Source: DASWKG01 sp036396755
Lineage (GTDB): Bacteria > Actinomycetota > UBA4738 > CALAEC01
Assembly: GCA_036396755.1 (NCBI GenBank)
Contig: DASWKG010000122.1
Coordinates: 1-10,079 of the forward strand
Reading direction: 5' to 3'
DNA length: 10,079 bases
A program made the translations under genes and the position numbers. Positions 1 to 6,577 of the stretch are shown one piece after another. How positions within the stretch are numbered: position 1 is the first letter of the stretch; every line of letters begins with the position of its first letter. The notes below the pieces were generated by a model. The model searched no databases, had not been told where the DNA came from, and saw only the letters and a program-made list of their open reading frames with translations.

Positions 1-2
1 CC

Positions 3-1139
3 GCTGACCTTGGCCCAGAAGAAGTGCCAGGGCACGGAGTCGCTCATCGAAGCCATCGGGACCTGACTGCCGTACCAGGTGATCGCCGCCTCGCCGGCAT
101 CGCCGCCTGCCACCCACGGCGAGTACCCCGACTCGCCGCGCCGGATGGCGAGCGGCGCGGTCCAGGTGTTCGCCTGGTCCTTGGAGAAGGCGTACCAGAT
201 GGGGCGGTCCTCGTCGGTCCGCGACGCGAACACGACGTGCAGGAAGCCGCCCTTGTCCATCGCGATCGAGGGGTAGAGGTAGCTCGCGGGGTTCGGCATC
301 CGGGCGACCAGCTTCGACTCCCAGGTAAGCCCGGCGTTGTGGCTCGCGGCCACCCACACCGACTCGGGCCCGCTCTGGTCCAGGCCGTTCGTCAGGTTGT
401 TGGTCATGCGCCGCGTGTACACGAGGTACAGGTCCTGCCCGTTGGGCGAGACGGCGAAGTTGCCCTCCCACGTGTAGGCGCCCTCGGGCCCCGCCGCGGT
501 GATCGGCACGGCGGGGAGGAAGGTCTGGCCGTAGTCGGTCGAGCGCGTGTACCACATGGCCGACGGCATGCAGCACTGCAGGTCCTGGTAGCTCACGTGG
601 ATCGTCCCCGCCGGACCGCCGACGAGCCAGGGGCGGTCCACGATGGGACTGGTCGCCGCGAGGGACGTTCCGGTCCAGGTGTTCCCGCCGTCGGTGCTGT
701 GACCCACCGAGAGGCTCCCGAGCCACGTGTCGGCGGAGTACATCGTGCCCCCCGCGTCGAAGGCCACGTCGCAGTCGCCGCCCTCGTACGCGTAGTTCCT
801 CGGGTCGGTGTTCGGGCCCTCGACGTCGAGGTAGGCCCAGTTCTTCCCGCCGTTCGTCGACCGGTGGAAGTACGACTGGTTGTAGGTGGTGTTCGGGACC
901 CCCGAGGGGTCACAGATGAACAGCAGGTTCGGATCGGTGGGGCTGAGCGCGAGGCTGGTCTCGCGGTGCGCGCGGTTCGGGCTGACCAGAACGGTGTCCC
1001 CCCACATCGTGGAGGGCGGGTCGGCCGATCCGGCCCACCCCACGGCGGGCGCCGGGGCGCCTCCCAGAGCGGCCAGCAGGGAGGTCAGAAGGACGACGAG
1101 GGTGGGGGCGGCGAGCCGCCTGCGCGCACGGGCAGTCAA
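3..1139 (-). CDS. Secreted BNR/Asp-box repeat propeller protein (sialidase-fold), C-terminus cut by window edge
   Basis: An exported protein with a sialidase-like beta-propeller fold. 379 codons are visible and the frame runs off the left edge without a stop. The start is TTG, preceded by AGGAG about six bases upstream; no better start lies nearby. Residues 1-39 form a signal peptide: an Arg-rich N-terminus, a Leu/Ala/Val core at 13-28 and a likely cut near SA-D (39/40). Five Asp-box-like motifs (consensus SxDxGxTW) occur at 94-101 (STNGGKNW), 148-155 (STDGGNTW), 200-207 (STDYGQTF), 266-273 (SHNAGLTW) and 319-326 (SKDQANTW), spaced 52-66 residues apart as expected for propeller blades. A DRPWL motif lies at 168-172. 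No FRIP arginine motif is visible, so sialidase activity is not supported. Such proteins may be glycan-binding, glycosidase-like or structural. It lies 78 bases behind trhA, with a hairpin between and its own ribosome binding site, so it may be a separate unit. The fold is fairly certain, the function is not. Confidence 0.85.
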   Translation of the reverse strand, partial: MTARARRRLAAPTLVVLLTSLLAALGGAPAPAVGWAGSADPPSTMWGDTVLVSPNRAHRETSLALSPTDPNLLFICDPSGVPNTTYNQSYFHRSTNGGKNWAYLDVEGPNTDPRNYAYEGGDCDVAFDAGGTMYSADTWLGSLSVGHSTDGGNTWTGTSLAATSPIVDRPWLVGGPAGTIHVSYQDLQCCMPSAMWYTRSTDYGQTFLPAVPITAAGPEGAYTWEGNFAVSPNGQDLYLVYTRRMTNNLTNGLDQSGPESVWVAASHNAGLTWESKLVARMPNPASYLYPSIAMDKGGFLHVVFASRTDEDRPIWYAFSKDQANTWTAPLAIRRGESGYSPWVAGGDAGEAAITWYGSQVPMASMSDSVPWHFFWAKVS

Positions 1140-1199
1140 GAGGTCTCCTCTCTTCCGGAACAAGCGTCGGGCAGGGGTTCGACGCGGAGGGCCCGCTCT

Positions 1200-1216
1200 C
1201 CTGCCTGGCGGGCAGG
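1200..1216 (-). terminator. Hairpin just after the trhA stop, candidate terminator
   Basis: A perfect 6-bp inverted repeat (CCTGCC / GGCAGG) with a 5-base loop begins two bases beyond the TGA of trhA. There is no U-tract after it in the minus-strand transcript, so it is not a canonical intrinsic terminator. Hairpins without U-tracts are proposed as terminators or 3'-end stabilisers in high-GC bacteria. The position fits separation of the trhA unit from the downstream BNR gene. Confidence 0.35.
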
Positions 1217-1217
1217 T

Positions 1218-1859
1218 TCAGGACACGCCGGCGATCGCCGCGTAGTGCAGGTACGCGCCGAGGATCACGAAGGCGTGGAAGATCTCGTGGTAGCCGAAGG
1301 TGGCCGGCTTGGGGTCGGGGCGGCGACGAGCGTACACGATCGCCCCCGCCGTGTAGGCGAGGCCCCCGATCGCGAACAGGATCGTGGGCGCCCAGCCGAG
1401 GCGCGTCGTGGCGCCGGGGAACAGCGTCACGCCCAGCCAGCCGAGGGCGAGGTAGGGGATCACGGCGACCGGCTTGGGCACCTTGAACGGGAAGAGCCGG
1501 ATCAGCACGGCCACCGCCACCGCGCTCCAGACCGCGATCAGGACGATCCGGGCCCAGCTCGTGCCCAGGATCAGGCCCAGCGGCGTGAACGAGGAGGCGA
1601 TGAACACGAAGATCATCGTGTGGTCGAGCCTTCGGAGCCACGCCCGGACCCGCGGCCGCCAGTTCAGTCGATGGTAGAGCGCGCTGACCCCGAACAGGCC
1701 GCTCATCGCGACCGAGTAGATGAGGGCTCCGATGCGCCCGGCCACGCCGGCGGTCCAGATGAGGATCGGCCCGGTCACGAGCGAGACGAAGAACGCGACC
1801 TGATGCAGGATGCCGCGCAGCCGGGGCTTGACCCGTTCGAGGTGCCGTTCGAGCTCCAC
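1218..1859 (-). CDS. trhA: TrhA / hemolysin III family seven-helix membrane protein (PAQR superfamily)
   Basis: A 213-residue integral membrane protein, the usual length for the bacterial hemolysin III / TrhA branch of the PAQR superfamily. About seven hydrophobic segments are visible, near 19-35, 43-62, 80-99, 104-121, 131-148, 156-176 and 192-211. Family metal-site signatures are present: SALYHR at 59-64 with His63, LDH at 78-80 with Asp79, and the C-terminal FGYHEIFHAF with His191 and His195. PAQR proteins bind zinc with such residues; bacterial members are linked to membrane fluidity homeostasis, and the haemolysin name is historical. The GTG start is the first usual start codon after the helicase stop, which lies in the same frame; AAGG just upstream is a weak and close ribosome binding site. 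Only 24 bases separate it from the helicase, so the two are probably co-transcribed and TrhA may depend on helicase translation. Family assignment is firm; physiological role is inferred. Confidence 0.93.
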   Translation of the reverse strand: MELERHLERVKPRLRGILHQVAFFVSLVTGPILIWTAGVAGRIGALIYSVAMSGLFGVSALYHRLNWRPRVRAWLRRLDHTMIFVFIASSFTPLGLILGTSWARIVLIAVWSAVAVAVLIRLFPFKVPKPVAVIPYLALGWLGVTLFPGATTRLGWAPTILFAIGGLAYTAGAIVYARRRPDPKPATFGYHEIFHAFVILGAYLHYAAIAGVS

Positions 1860-1866
1860 GGCCTTC

Positions 1867-1895
1867 AGTCTAGGCCGGCGAGTCTAGAACCGGCG
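1867..1895. repeat. Short imperfect tandem duplication spanning the helicase stop codon
   Basis: Two adjacent copies read agtctag-g-ccggcg (1867-1880) and agtctag-aa-ccggcg (1881-1895) on the plus strand, matching except for the one- or two-base centre. The second copy contains the helicase TAG stop (1884-1886); the first lies in the helicase-trhA spacer. It looks like a slippage duplication that created part of the spacer. Confidence 0.6.
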
Positions 1896-3077
1896 GCCGC
1901 GACGGCCGGCCAGGAGCGATCTCCGGCCCCGGCGCGACGCGTACACGAGCCGCGGAGCGGAGAGCTCCAGGCCCTCCTCCTCGAACTCGGTCCCCAGCTC
2001 GAGCTGCCGGGCGATCACGCTCACGTCGGCCCGCTGCTCGGGAAGGACGAACGTGACGCCCGTGCCGGCGCGGCCGGCGCGGGCGGTGCGGCCCACGCGG
2101 TGGACGTAGCCCTCGCGGCTGTCCGGCGGATCGAAGTTCACGACGTGGCCGATGTGCTCGACGTCGATCCCGCGCGCTGCGACGTCGGTGGCCACCAGCG
2201 TCTTGACCTTGCCCGAGGAGAACCGGGCCAGTGCCCGCTCGCGGGCTCCCTGGGTCATGTCCCCGTGCATGCTCACGGCGTCCATGCCCTGGGCGTGCAG
2301 CTTCCTGACCAGCCGGTCGGCGCCCCGCTTGGTGCGGACGAAGACGAGGGTCGGACCCTCCTCGCCGCGGAGCAGCTCGACGAGGGCCTTGACCTTCTCG
2401 TGGGCAGTGACCGGGACGAACCGGTGGCCGGCCTCGTCGACGGTCTGCCGCGTGGACTCGACCTCGTGCCGCCTGGCGTCCCGCGTGTAGGCCTTCGCGA
2501 GGTTGCCGGCCTGGCCGTCGAGGGTGGCCGAGAAGAACATGGTCTGGCGGTCCTTGGGCAGGCGCCGGACGATCTTGTCGACCTGGGGCTGGAAGCCCAT
2601 GTCGAGCATCCGGTCGGCCTCGTCGAGGATCAGGATGCGGATGTTGCTGAGGTCCACCTTGCGGCGGTTGCCGAGGTCCTCGAGCCGCCCGGGGGTGGCG
2701 ACGAGGATGTGGGCCTTCGAGACCTGCTTCGACTGCTCGTGGATCGAGATGCCGCCGTAGGCGGCCGCCACGCGGAGCCCACGGGCCCTGGCGATGTCGT
2801 CGAGCTCGCCGGCGACCTGGGTCGCCAGCTCGCGCGTGGGGACGAGGATCAGGGCGGAGGGGCGGGGGCCGTCGGCCTTGAGGCGCTCGACGATGGGGAT
2901 CGCGAACGCGAGGGTCTTGCCCGATCCCGTCCGAGAGCGCCCGAGGATGTCGAGGCCCCTGAGCGCGTCGGGGATCACCATCTCCTGGATGGGGAAGGGG
3001 GCTGCGATGCCCCGCTTGGAGAGCGCCTCGGCGACGGGCTTGGACGCGCCGAGGTCTGAGAACGAGGGTACGGTCAT
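1884..3077 (-). CDS. DEAD-box ATP-dependent RNA helicase (RhlE-like)
   Basis: A 397-residue DEAD-box helicase that unwinds or remodels structured RNA at the cost of ATP, acting in ribosome assembly, RNA decay or cold adaptation in this family. All motifs are visible in order: Q motif with Phe6 and Gln31; motif I SRTGSGKT (48-55, Ser replacing the usual Ala); Ia PTRELA (80-85); GG (108-109); Ib TPGR (128-131); II DEAD (152-155); III SAT (183-185); IV LVFVRT (244-249); V TDVAARGID (297-305); VI HRVGRTAR (326-333). The short C-terminus ends in an Arg/Gly-rich basic tail (from about 380), probably an RNA-binding extension; there is no DbpA-like C-terminal domain. The ATG at 3077 is preceded by AAGGAGGAA, decisively placing the start, although the frame stays open far upstream. 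It heads a probable two-gene unit with trhA. Its leader is highly structured and carries anti-Shine-Dalgarno copies, suggesting control of translation. The family is certain; the RhlE subgroup is a judgement from architecture. Confidence 0.96.
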   Translation of the reverse strand: MTVPSFSDLGASKPVAEALSKRGIAAPFPIQEMVIPDALRGLDILGRSRTGSGKTLAFAIPIVERLKADGPRPSALILVPTRELATQVAGELDDIARARGLRVAAAYGGISIHEQSKQVSKAHILVATPGRLEDLGNRRKVDLSNIRILILDEADRMLDMGFQPQVDKIVRRLPKDRQTMFFSATLDGQAGNLAKAYTRDARRHEVESTRQTVDEAGHRFVPVTAHEKVKALVELLRGEEGPTLVFVRTKRGADRLVRKLHAQGMDAVSMHGDMTQGARERALARFSSGKVKTLVATDVAARGIDVEHIGHVVNFDPPDSREGYVHRVGRTARAGRAGTGVTFVLPEQRADVSVIARQLELGTEFEEEGLELSAPRLVYASRRGRRSLLAGRRGRRF

Positions 3078-3083
3078 GCGGTG

Positions 3084-3092
3084 TTCCTCCTT
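3084..3092 (-). promoter_or_regulatory. Strong ribosome binding site of the helicase
   Basis: The minus strand reads AAGGAGGAA, ending seven bases before the ATG at 3077. This near-perfect Shine-Dalgarno fixes the helicase start. Its GGAGGAA core is exactly complementary to two copies of TTCCTCC further up the same leader. Confidence 0.85.
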
Positions 3093-3101
3093 CGGGCCCC
3101 G

Positions 3102-3238
3102 GCGTACGCGAACGCTTCGCAGGTACGCGGTTTGGGGCCGCGGATTCTGGGAGGGTTCGTCGCCCGAGAATCCGTGGAGGAAAGCCGGAGGAAGAAACCT
3201 CACGGGACGGCGACCTGCCGTCCGTACGGATGATGGTA
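3102..3238 (-). promoter_or_regulatory. Structured leader and candidate promoter of the helicase gene
   Basis: In transcript order: a possible extended -10 (TGCTACCAT; hexamer at 3233-3238, TGC at 3239-3241) with no convincing -35; a 10-bp palindrome tccgtacgga (3221-3230); an overlapping 7-bp perfect stem with 5-base loop (3205-3211 / 3217-3223); two TTCCTCC copies (3187-3193 and 3176-3182) complementary to the helicase Shine-Dalgarno; an 11-position stem with one mismatch and an 18-base loop (3138-3148 / 3167-3177); and a bulged hairpin of 6+5 bp with a 3-base loop (3102-3107 / 3123-3128 outside, 3108-3112 / 3116-3120 inside), ending 25 bases before the ATG. The repeats are read directly; promoter and regulatory role are inferred. 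Confidence 0.45.
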
Positions 3239-3254
3239 GCAGAGATCCGCTCGG

Positions 3255-5102
3255 ATGCACGGACCCGGCATCCGGGGCTTGACCGCGCCGGGTTTGGGTG
3301 GTACCTCCTGTTGCGTGCCCGATGCCCCGCTCCCGACGCCCGCGGATCTCGGTGTCCTCTTCGTGCACGGGATCGGGAGCCAGAAGGCGGGGCAGACGCT
3401 CCTGCAGTTCGGCGAGCCGCTGTTCCGGTGGCTGTTCCGCTGGCTGGGCGACGGCACCGACCCGGGCGGCGACGACAGCAACCGCTCCGTGCGCCTGACG
3501 GGGACCGAGCTGGAGCCCGGCGGCGGCCCGGCGAGCTGCACCGTCACCATCGAGGCGCCGCCGGGCCCGACGGGCGAGCCCGACACCCAGCGGTGGCTGC
3601 TCGCGGAGTCGTGGTGGGCCGAGGCCTTCACGCCCCCGCCCTTCACCAAGCTCGCGTTCTGGCTGATGACCTACACGCCGTGGCTGGCGCTGGACTTCAT
3701 GGCGCGCATCGTCCGCCGGGCGATCCGCCAGCCGAGCGCGGCCACGCTCGCCGCGCTCCTGAGCCTCCCGCTGCTGCTCCTCATCGGGCCGATCGTGGGG
3801 GTCCTGCTGTTCGTCCTGATCCTCGCCCTCCTGCTCGTCTACCTGATCCCGCTCGCGCTCACGCGGACGTTCGCCGAGCGCGCGGCGGTGGCGCTCACGG
3901 GGTCGGTCGGCGACGCGTTCATCCTGATGCAGAGCCCGCTCAACCACGGCGCGATCAAGCAGCGGATCGAGGGCGACCTGGCCTGGCTCTCCGAGCGGTG
4001 CGACCGGGTGGCGGTCGTCTCGCACTCGCAGGGCGCCGCGCTCAGCCACGCGGTCCTGGCCGACGGGGAGCACCCCCAGGTGAAGCTGTTCCTCTCGGTG
4101 GGATCGGCCGTCCGGCGGCTCGCGGAGATCCGGCAGCTCCGCCGCAGCGGGCGGAGCTGGCAGTGGGCCGGGTGGCTCAGCCTGGTCGCCGGCGCGTGCC
4201 TCTCCGTTGGGGTCGGCGCGGGGATCGTGCTCCTGCTCGGGGGCAGGCTGGACCGCTGGCCGTCGTGGCTCCGCGGCTGGCCGCTCGGGGTGGAGATGCT
4301 GGGAGCCCTCGCCCTGCTGGCCCTCGCCTATCGGGTCGTGTGGAAGACCTTCACGAAGGATCGGGCCGAGCTCCTGCTTCCCGACACCGGCTCGGGCATG
4401 CGATGGGTCGACTGCTTCGCCACGGCCGACCCCGTCCCCAACGGCCCGCTCCTCGACGACCCTCCGGCGTCCCCCACCCCCCCGACCGCGCCGTACACCG
4501 CGATCCCCACCTTCAACCGGCGCTGGCTGCTGAACGATCACGTCACCTACACGAAGAACACCGACCAGTTCCTCACCCGGCTCGCGCGAGAGCTGGCGCA
4601 CGCCGCGAGCTTCGTCCTGCACGTGGGACCGGCCGACGAGGAGTGGTTCGACGACGCGGAGCGGATCCGGCGGGTGCGGACGAGCTGGCTGAACGCGTTC
4701 CGGACGATGTTCATCGTCGCGGCGGCGTTCATGACCTGGGGCGTGGCCCACACCGGCGCTCGCTCGCCGCGCTCGAACCTCGTCGACGTGGCCGAGAGCG
4801 TCCGCGGCGCGCTGCCGGGCTGGGTCTGGACCGGCCTGACCGCCGTCCTCCGGCCGCTGGAGGGACCGCTGCGGGGGCTGGGGATCGGCCAGAACGAGCT
4901 GGCCGGAGCCCTGCTCCTCTTGATCGCGGTGGTCCTCGCCTACGCGCTGATCGCGGCCGGCTGGTCGTTCTGGGACCGGCGCGACACCGACCGGCTGTTC
5001 CTCCGATCCGTCCGCCTGCGCACGCTCGGCGCCGCGCTGTTCTCGGTCGCCGCCGTCGCCGCGGTCGCGGGATGCGTGACGATCGGGCTGCTGTACGCGT
5101 GA
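3255..5102 (+). CDS. Multi-pass membrane protein with alpha/beta-hydrolase-like catalytic motifs
   Basis: A 615-residue membrane protein that appears to carry a serine-hydrolase core. GVLFVHGIGSQ (33-43) resembles the strand and oxyanion loop of alpha/beta hydrolases. VVSHSQGAA holds the candidate nucleophile Ser258 in an SxSxG elbow, with Ser in place of the usual first Gly. ATADPVP gives candidate acid Asp392, and NDHVTY gives candidate base His429. Hydrophobic segments lie at about 162-202 (probably two passes), 304-330, 347-362, 484-502, 548-570 and 591-615. An even number of passes between successive motifs keeps the triad on one membrane face, probably cytoplasmic because no signal peptide is visible. 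The substrate is unknown; lipase, esterase or thioesterase are all possible. ATG 3255 has a poor ribosome binding site; GTG 3315 (residue 21) is an attractive alternative start just before the conserved part. It is divergent from the helicase and converges on the propeller gene with ten bases between stops. The frame is certain, the hydrolase call is from motifs only. Confidence 0.8.
   Translation: MHGPGIRGLTAPGLGGTSCCVPDAPLPTPADLGVLFVHGIGSQKAGQTLLQFGEPLFRWLFRWLGDGTDPGGDDSNRSVRLTGTELEPGGGPASCTVTIEAPPGPTGEPDTQRWLLAESWWAEAFTPPPFTKLAFWLMTYTPWLALDFMARIVRRAIRQPSAATLAALLSLPLLLLIGPIVGVLLFVLILALLLVYLIPLALTRTFAERAAVALTGSVGDAFILMQSPLNHGAIKQRIEGDLAWLSERCDRVAVVSHSQGAALSHAVLADGEHPQVKLFLSVGSAVRRLAEIRQLRRSGRSWQWAGWLSLVAGACLSVGVGAGIVLLLGGRLDRWPSWLRGWPLGVEMLGALALLALAYRVVWKTFTKDRAELLLPDTGSGMRWVDCFATADPVPNGPLLDDPPASPTPPTAPYTAIPTFNRRWLLNDHVTYTKNTDQFLTRLARELAHAASFVLHVGPADEEWFDDAERIRRVRTSWLNAFRTMFIVAAAFMTWGVAHTGARSPRSNLVDVAESVRGALPGWVWTGLTAVLRPLEGPLRGLGIGQNELAGALLLLIAVVLAYALIAAGWSFWDRRDTDRLFLRSVRLRTLGAALFSVAAVAAVAGCVTIGLLYA
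3279..3307 (+). promoter_or_regulatory. Possible promoter for a leaderless start at GTG 3315
   Basis: TTGACC (3279-3284) is followed after 17 bases by TACCTC (3302-3307). A transcript from this promoter would begin about 3314-3315, on the GTG that forms the alternative start of the membrane hydrolase. The -10 lacks the usual final T, so this is tentative. It would explain the absence of a good ribosome binding site. Confidence 0.25.
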
Positions 5103-5111
5103 GGCCGCGGA

Positions 5112-5126
5112 CCTACGCGTCGTAGG
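5112..5126. terminator. Small hairpin at the convergent junction of hydrolase and propeller genes
   Basis: A perfect 6-bp inverted repeat, cctacg / cgtagg, with a 3-base loop covers the propeller gene's stop codon (5113-5115) and lies ten bases beyond the hydrolase stop. There is no U-tract on either strand. Only ten bases separate the two convergent stops, so any terminator must overlap coding sequence; this is the best candidate, weakly supported. Confidence 0.2.
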
Positions 5127-6564
5127 CGAGCGTGAGGAAGTCCTGGCTCCCGTCGGGGAGAGCGAGGAGGCGGCCAGCGAAGTACACGCGGCTGCCGTTC
5201 GGGCTCACGTCGAGGCCCTCGCGCAGCGAGCCCCCCTGCGGGCCGGCGCCCCGGTGCAGGCCCACCCACGACTGTGCGCCGCTGGTCGCGTCGTAGGCGA
5301 TCACCGCGTGGAGGTAGTCGATCGGGTTCACGACCGTGTCGCCCCCGATGTACACCGTGCGGCCGTCGGGGCTGACGTCGACGGCCCAGGCCGCGTCGCC
5401 GTTGTTCCCCGGGCCGTGGTAGCGAGACGCCCACCGCTGCGTTCCGTCGGATGCGTCGTAGGCGACCGTGGCCATGTCGTAGCCGGTGCTGGTGCCCCGG
5501 CTCATGCCGGTCACGTAGATCGCGTCGGCGGACGCCGCCAGGTCGAGCGGCAGGTCGTTCGTGCCGCCGTTGTAGGTCGCGGCCCAGGCCTGCTCTCCCG
5601 TGACCTCGTCGTAGGCGACGGTCCCGTAGTCGGCGATCAGGCCCTGGATCCCCTCGTCAGTCGTCCCGGTGACGACCACGTTCCCGGCGGCCACCGAGAG
5701 GCCCGTCGGGTTGTCGCTGCCGCCGTGGTCGTCGCGCCGCGCCGCCCACAGCCGCTCCGCGATCACCTCGCCGTCCTCGTCCTCCTCGAGCCCCACCGCC
5801 AGGGTCACGTAGTCCCGGCCGGTCGCGACGCCGTCGCTCGAGCCCATCAGGTACACCCTCGTCCCGTCACCCGAGGAGGCCACCCCGAGGCCCGTATCGA
5901 AGCCCCCGCTGCCGTCGTAGTGCTCGTCCCACAGGAGCGCGCCCGTCGCGGCGTCGAGGCCGAGGAGGACCGAGTCGGTGCCGGTGTCGGGCCGGCTCTC
6001 CATCCCCGCCACGAAGAGGGAGGCGCCGTCGGGCGAGACGACGACGTCGCCGCCGCCGTCCAGCTGGTGCGCCGGGCCGTCGCGGCGGACCTGCCACAGC
6101 ACCCCCCCGGTCGCGGCGTCGTAGGCGACGACGACGAGGTCGCAGGTGTCGATGTCGGGGGCCGTCAGACAGGTCATGCCGGTGGCGAAGACCCGCGACC
6201 CGGACGGATCGACGGCCAGCGCCTCCGGAAGGTCGGCCCACGCTTCGTCGCCCCGGTACGACGCGTCCCACCGGAGGGCTCCCGAGGCCGCGTCGTGCGC
6301 GACGAGCGTCCAGTCGATGCCGCTGTCGGCGGCGTTGGTATAGCCGAGCGTGAACACCGCGCCGGGCGCGGCCACCACGTCCATCGGGATGTCATCGATG
6401 AGCTCGGCCGAAGCGAACCCACCGGCCCACGACGGGCAGCGATCGCTGATGCCGGAGAGGGGCACGCACGGGTCGTCGACCGCGCGGGCCCCGGCGCCCG
6501 TCCCGCCGCTCACCACCACGCAGACCAGGCCCGTGACCAGGGCGCTCCTCGATCGGAACGTCAT
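5113..6564 (-). CDS. Secreted PQQ-like beta-propeller protein
   Basis: A 483-residue exported beta-propeller. A signal peptide occupies 1-28 (Arg-containing start, hydrophobic core 8-18, likely cut after ARA). Seven units of about 45-55 residues follow, of the type xxVAYDAxTGxxxW ... DVSPDGxxVYxxG, starting near residue 84. The chain begins with a second half-unit (DVVAAPGAVFTLGYT, 62-76) and ends with a first half-unit (DFLTLAYDA), which together would close an eighth blade. Cys33/Cys43 and Cys132/Cys141 are close pairs able to form disulfides outside the cell. No quinoprotein dehydrogenase catalytic signature is visible, so it is more likely a binding or scaffold protein than an enzyme. Unit 4 is degenerate, with an acidic EEDEDGE insert replacing AYDAATG. 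The ATG has AGGAGGA upstream at 6571-6577, which overlaps the amidase stop codon. It is the second gene of a unit with the amidase, so its partner or substrate may be related. Fold confident, function unknown. Confidence 0.88.
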   Translation of the reverse strand: MTFRSRSALVTGLVCVVVSGGTGAGARAVDDPCVPLSGISDRCPSWAGGFASAELIDDIPMDVVAAPGAVFTLGYTNAADSGIDWTLVAHDAASGALRWDASYRGDEAWADLPEALAVDPSGSRVFATGMTCLTAPDIDTCDLVVVAYDAATGGVLWQVRRDGPAHQLDGGGDVVVSPDGASLFVAGMESRPDTGTDSVLLGLDAATGALLWDEHYDGSGGFDTGLGVASSGDGTRVYLMGSSDGVATGRDYVTLAVGLEEDEDGEVIAERLWAARRDDHGGSDNPTGLSVAAGNVVVTGTTDEGIQGLIADYGTVAYDEVTGEQAWAATYNGGTNDLPLDLAASADAIYVTGMSRGTSTGYDMATVAYDASDGTQRWASRYHGPGNNGDAAWAVDVSPDGRTVYIGGDTVVNPIDYLHAVIAYDATSGAQSWVGLHRGAGPQGGSLREGLDVSPNGSRVYFAGRLLALPDGSQDFLTLAYDA

Positions 6565-6570
6565 CGTCGA

Positions 6571-6577
6571 TCCTCCT
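6571..6577 (-). promoter_or_regulatory. Propeller gene ribosome binding site overlapping the amidase stop codon
   Basis: The minus strand reads TAGGAGGA, where TAG (6578-6576) is the amidase stop and AGGAGGA (6577-6571) is a strong Shine-Dalgarno six bases before the propeller ATG. Ribosomes ending the amidase would sit on this site, a classic arrangement for translational coupling. Confidence 0.75.

Noticed and set aside
1153..1160. Palindrome ttccggaa upstream of the BNR gene as an operator
   Set aside because: An 8-bp palindrome next to the ribosome binding site, with no second half-site or identifiable promoter; too weak to call.
24..3059. A 1011-codon open frame on the plus strand opposite the BNR, trhA and helicase genes
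   Set aside because: Its translation is Arg/Gly/His/Asp-rich low-complexity sequence with no motif, and it lies antisense to three genes with clear family signatures. It is a GC-skewed third-position shadow.
3078..4751. Upstream extension of the helicase frame by 558 codons, antisense to the membrane hydrolase
   Set aside because: The extension is low-complexity Arg/Glu-rich sequence across an intergenic region and an opposing gene. The ATG at 3077 has a near-perfect ribosome binding site and begins exactly at the helicase Q-motif region.
3230..5125. A 631-codon frame overlapping the membrane hydrolase on the same strand
   Set aside because: It is Arg/Pro/Ala-rich with no hydrophobic segments or motifs; the other frame has the HGIGSQ, SHSQG and DH motifs and membrane helices.
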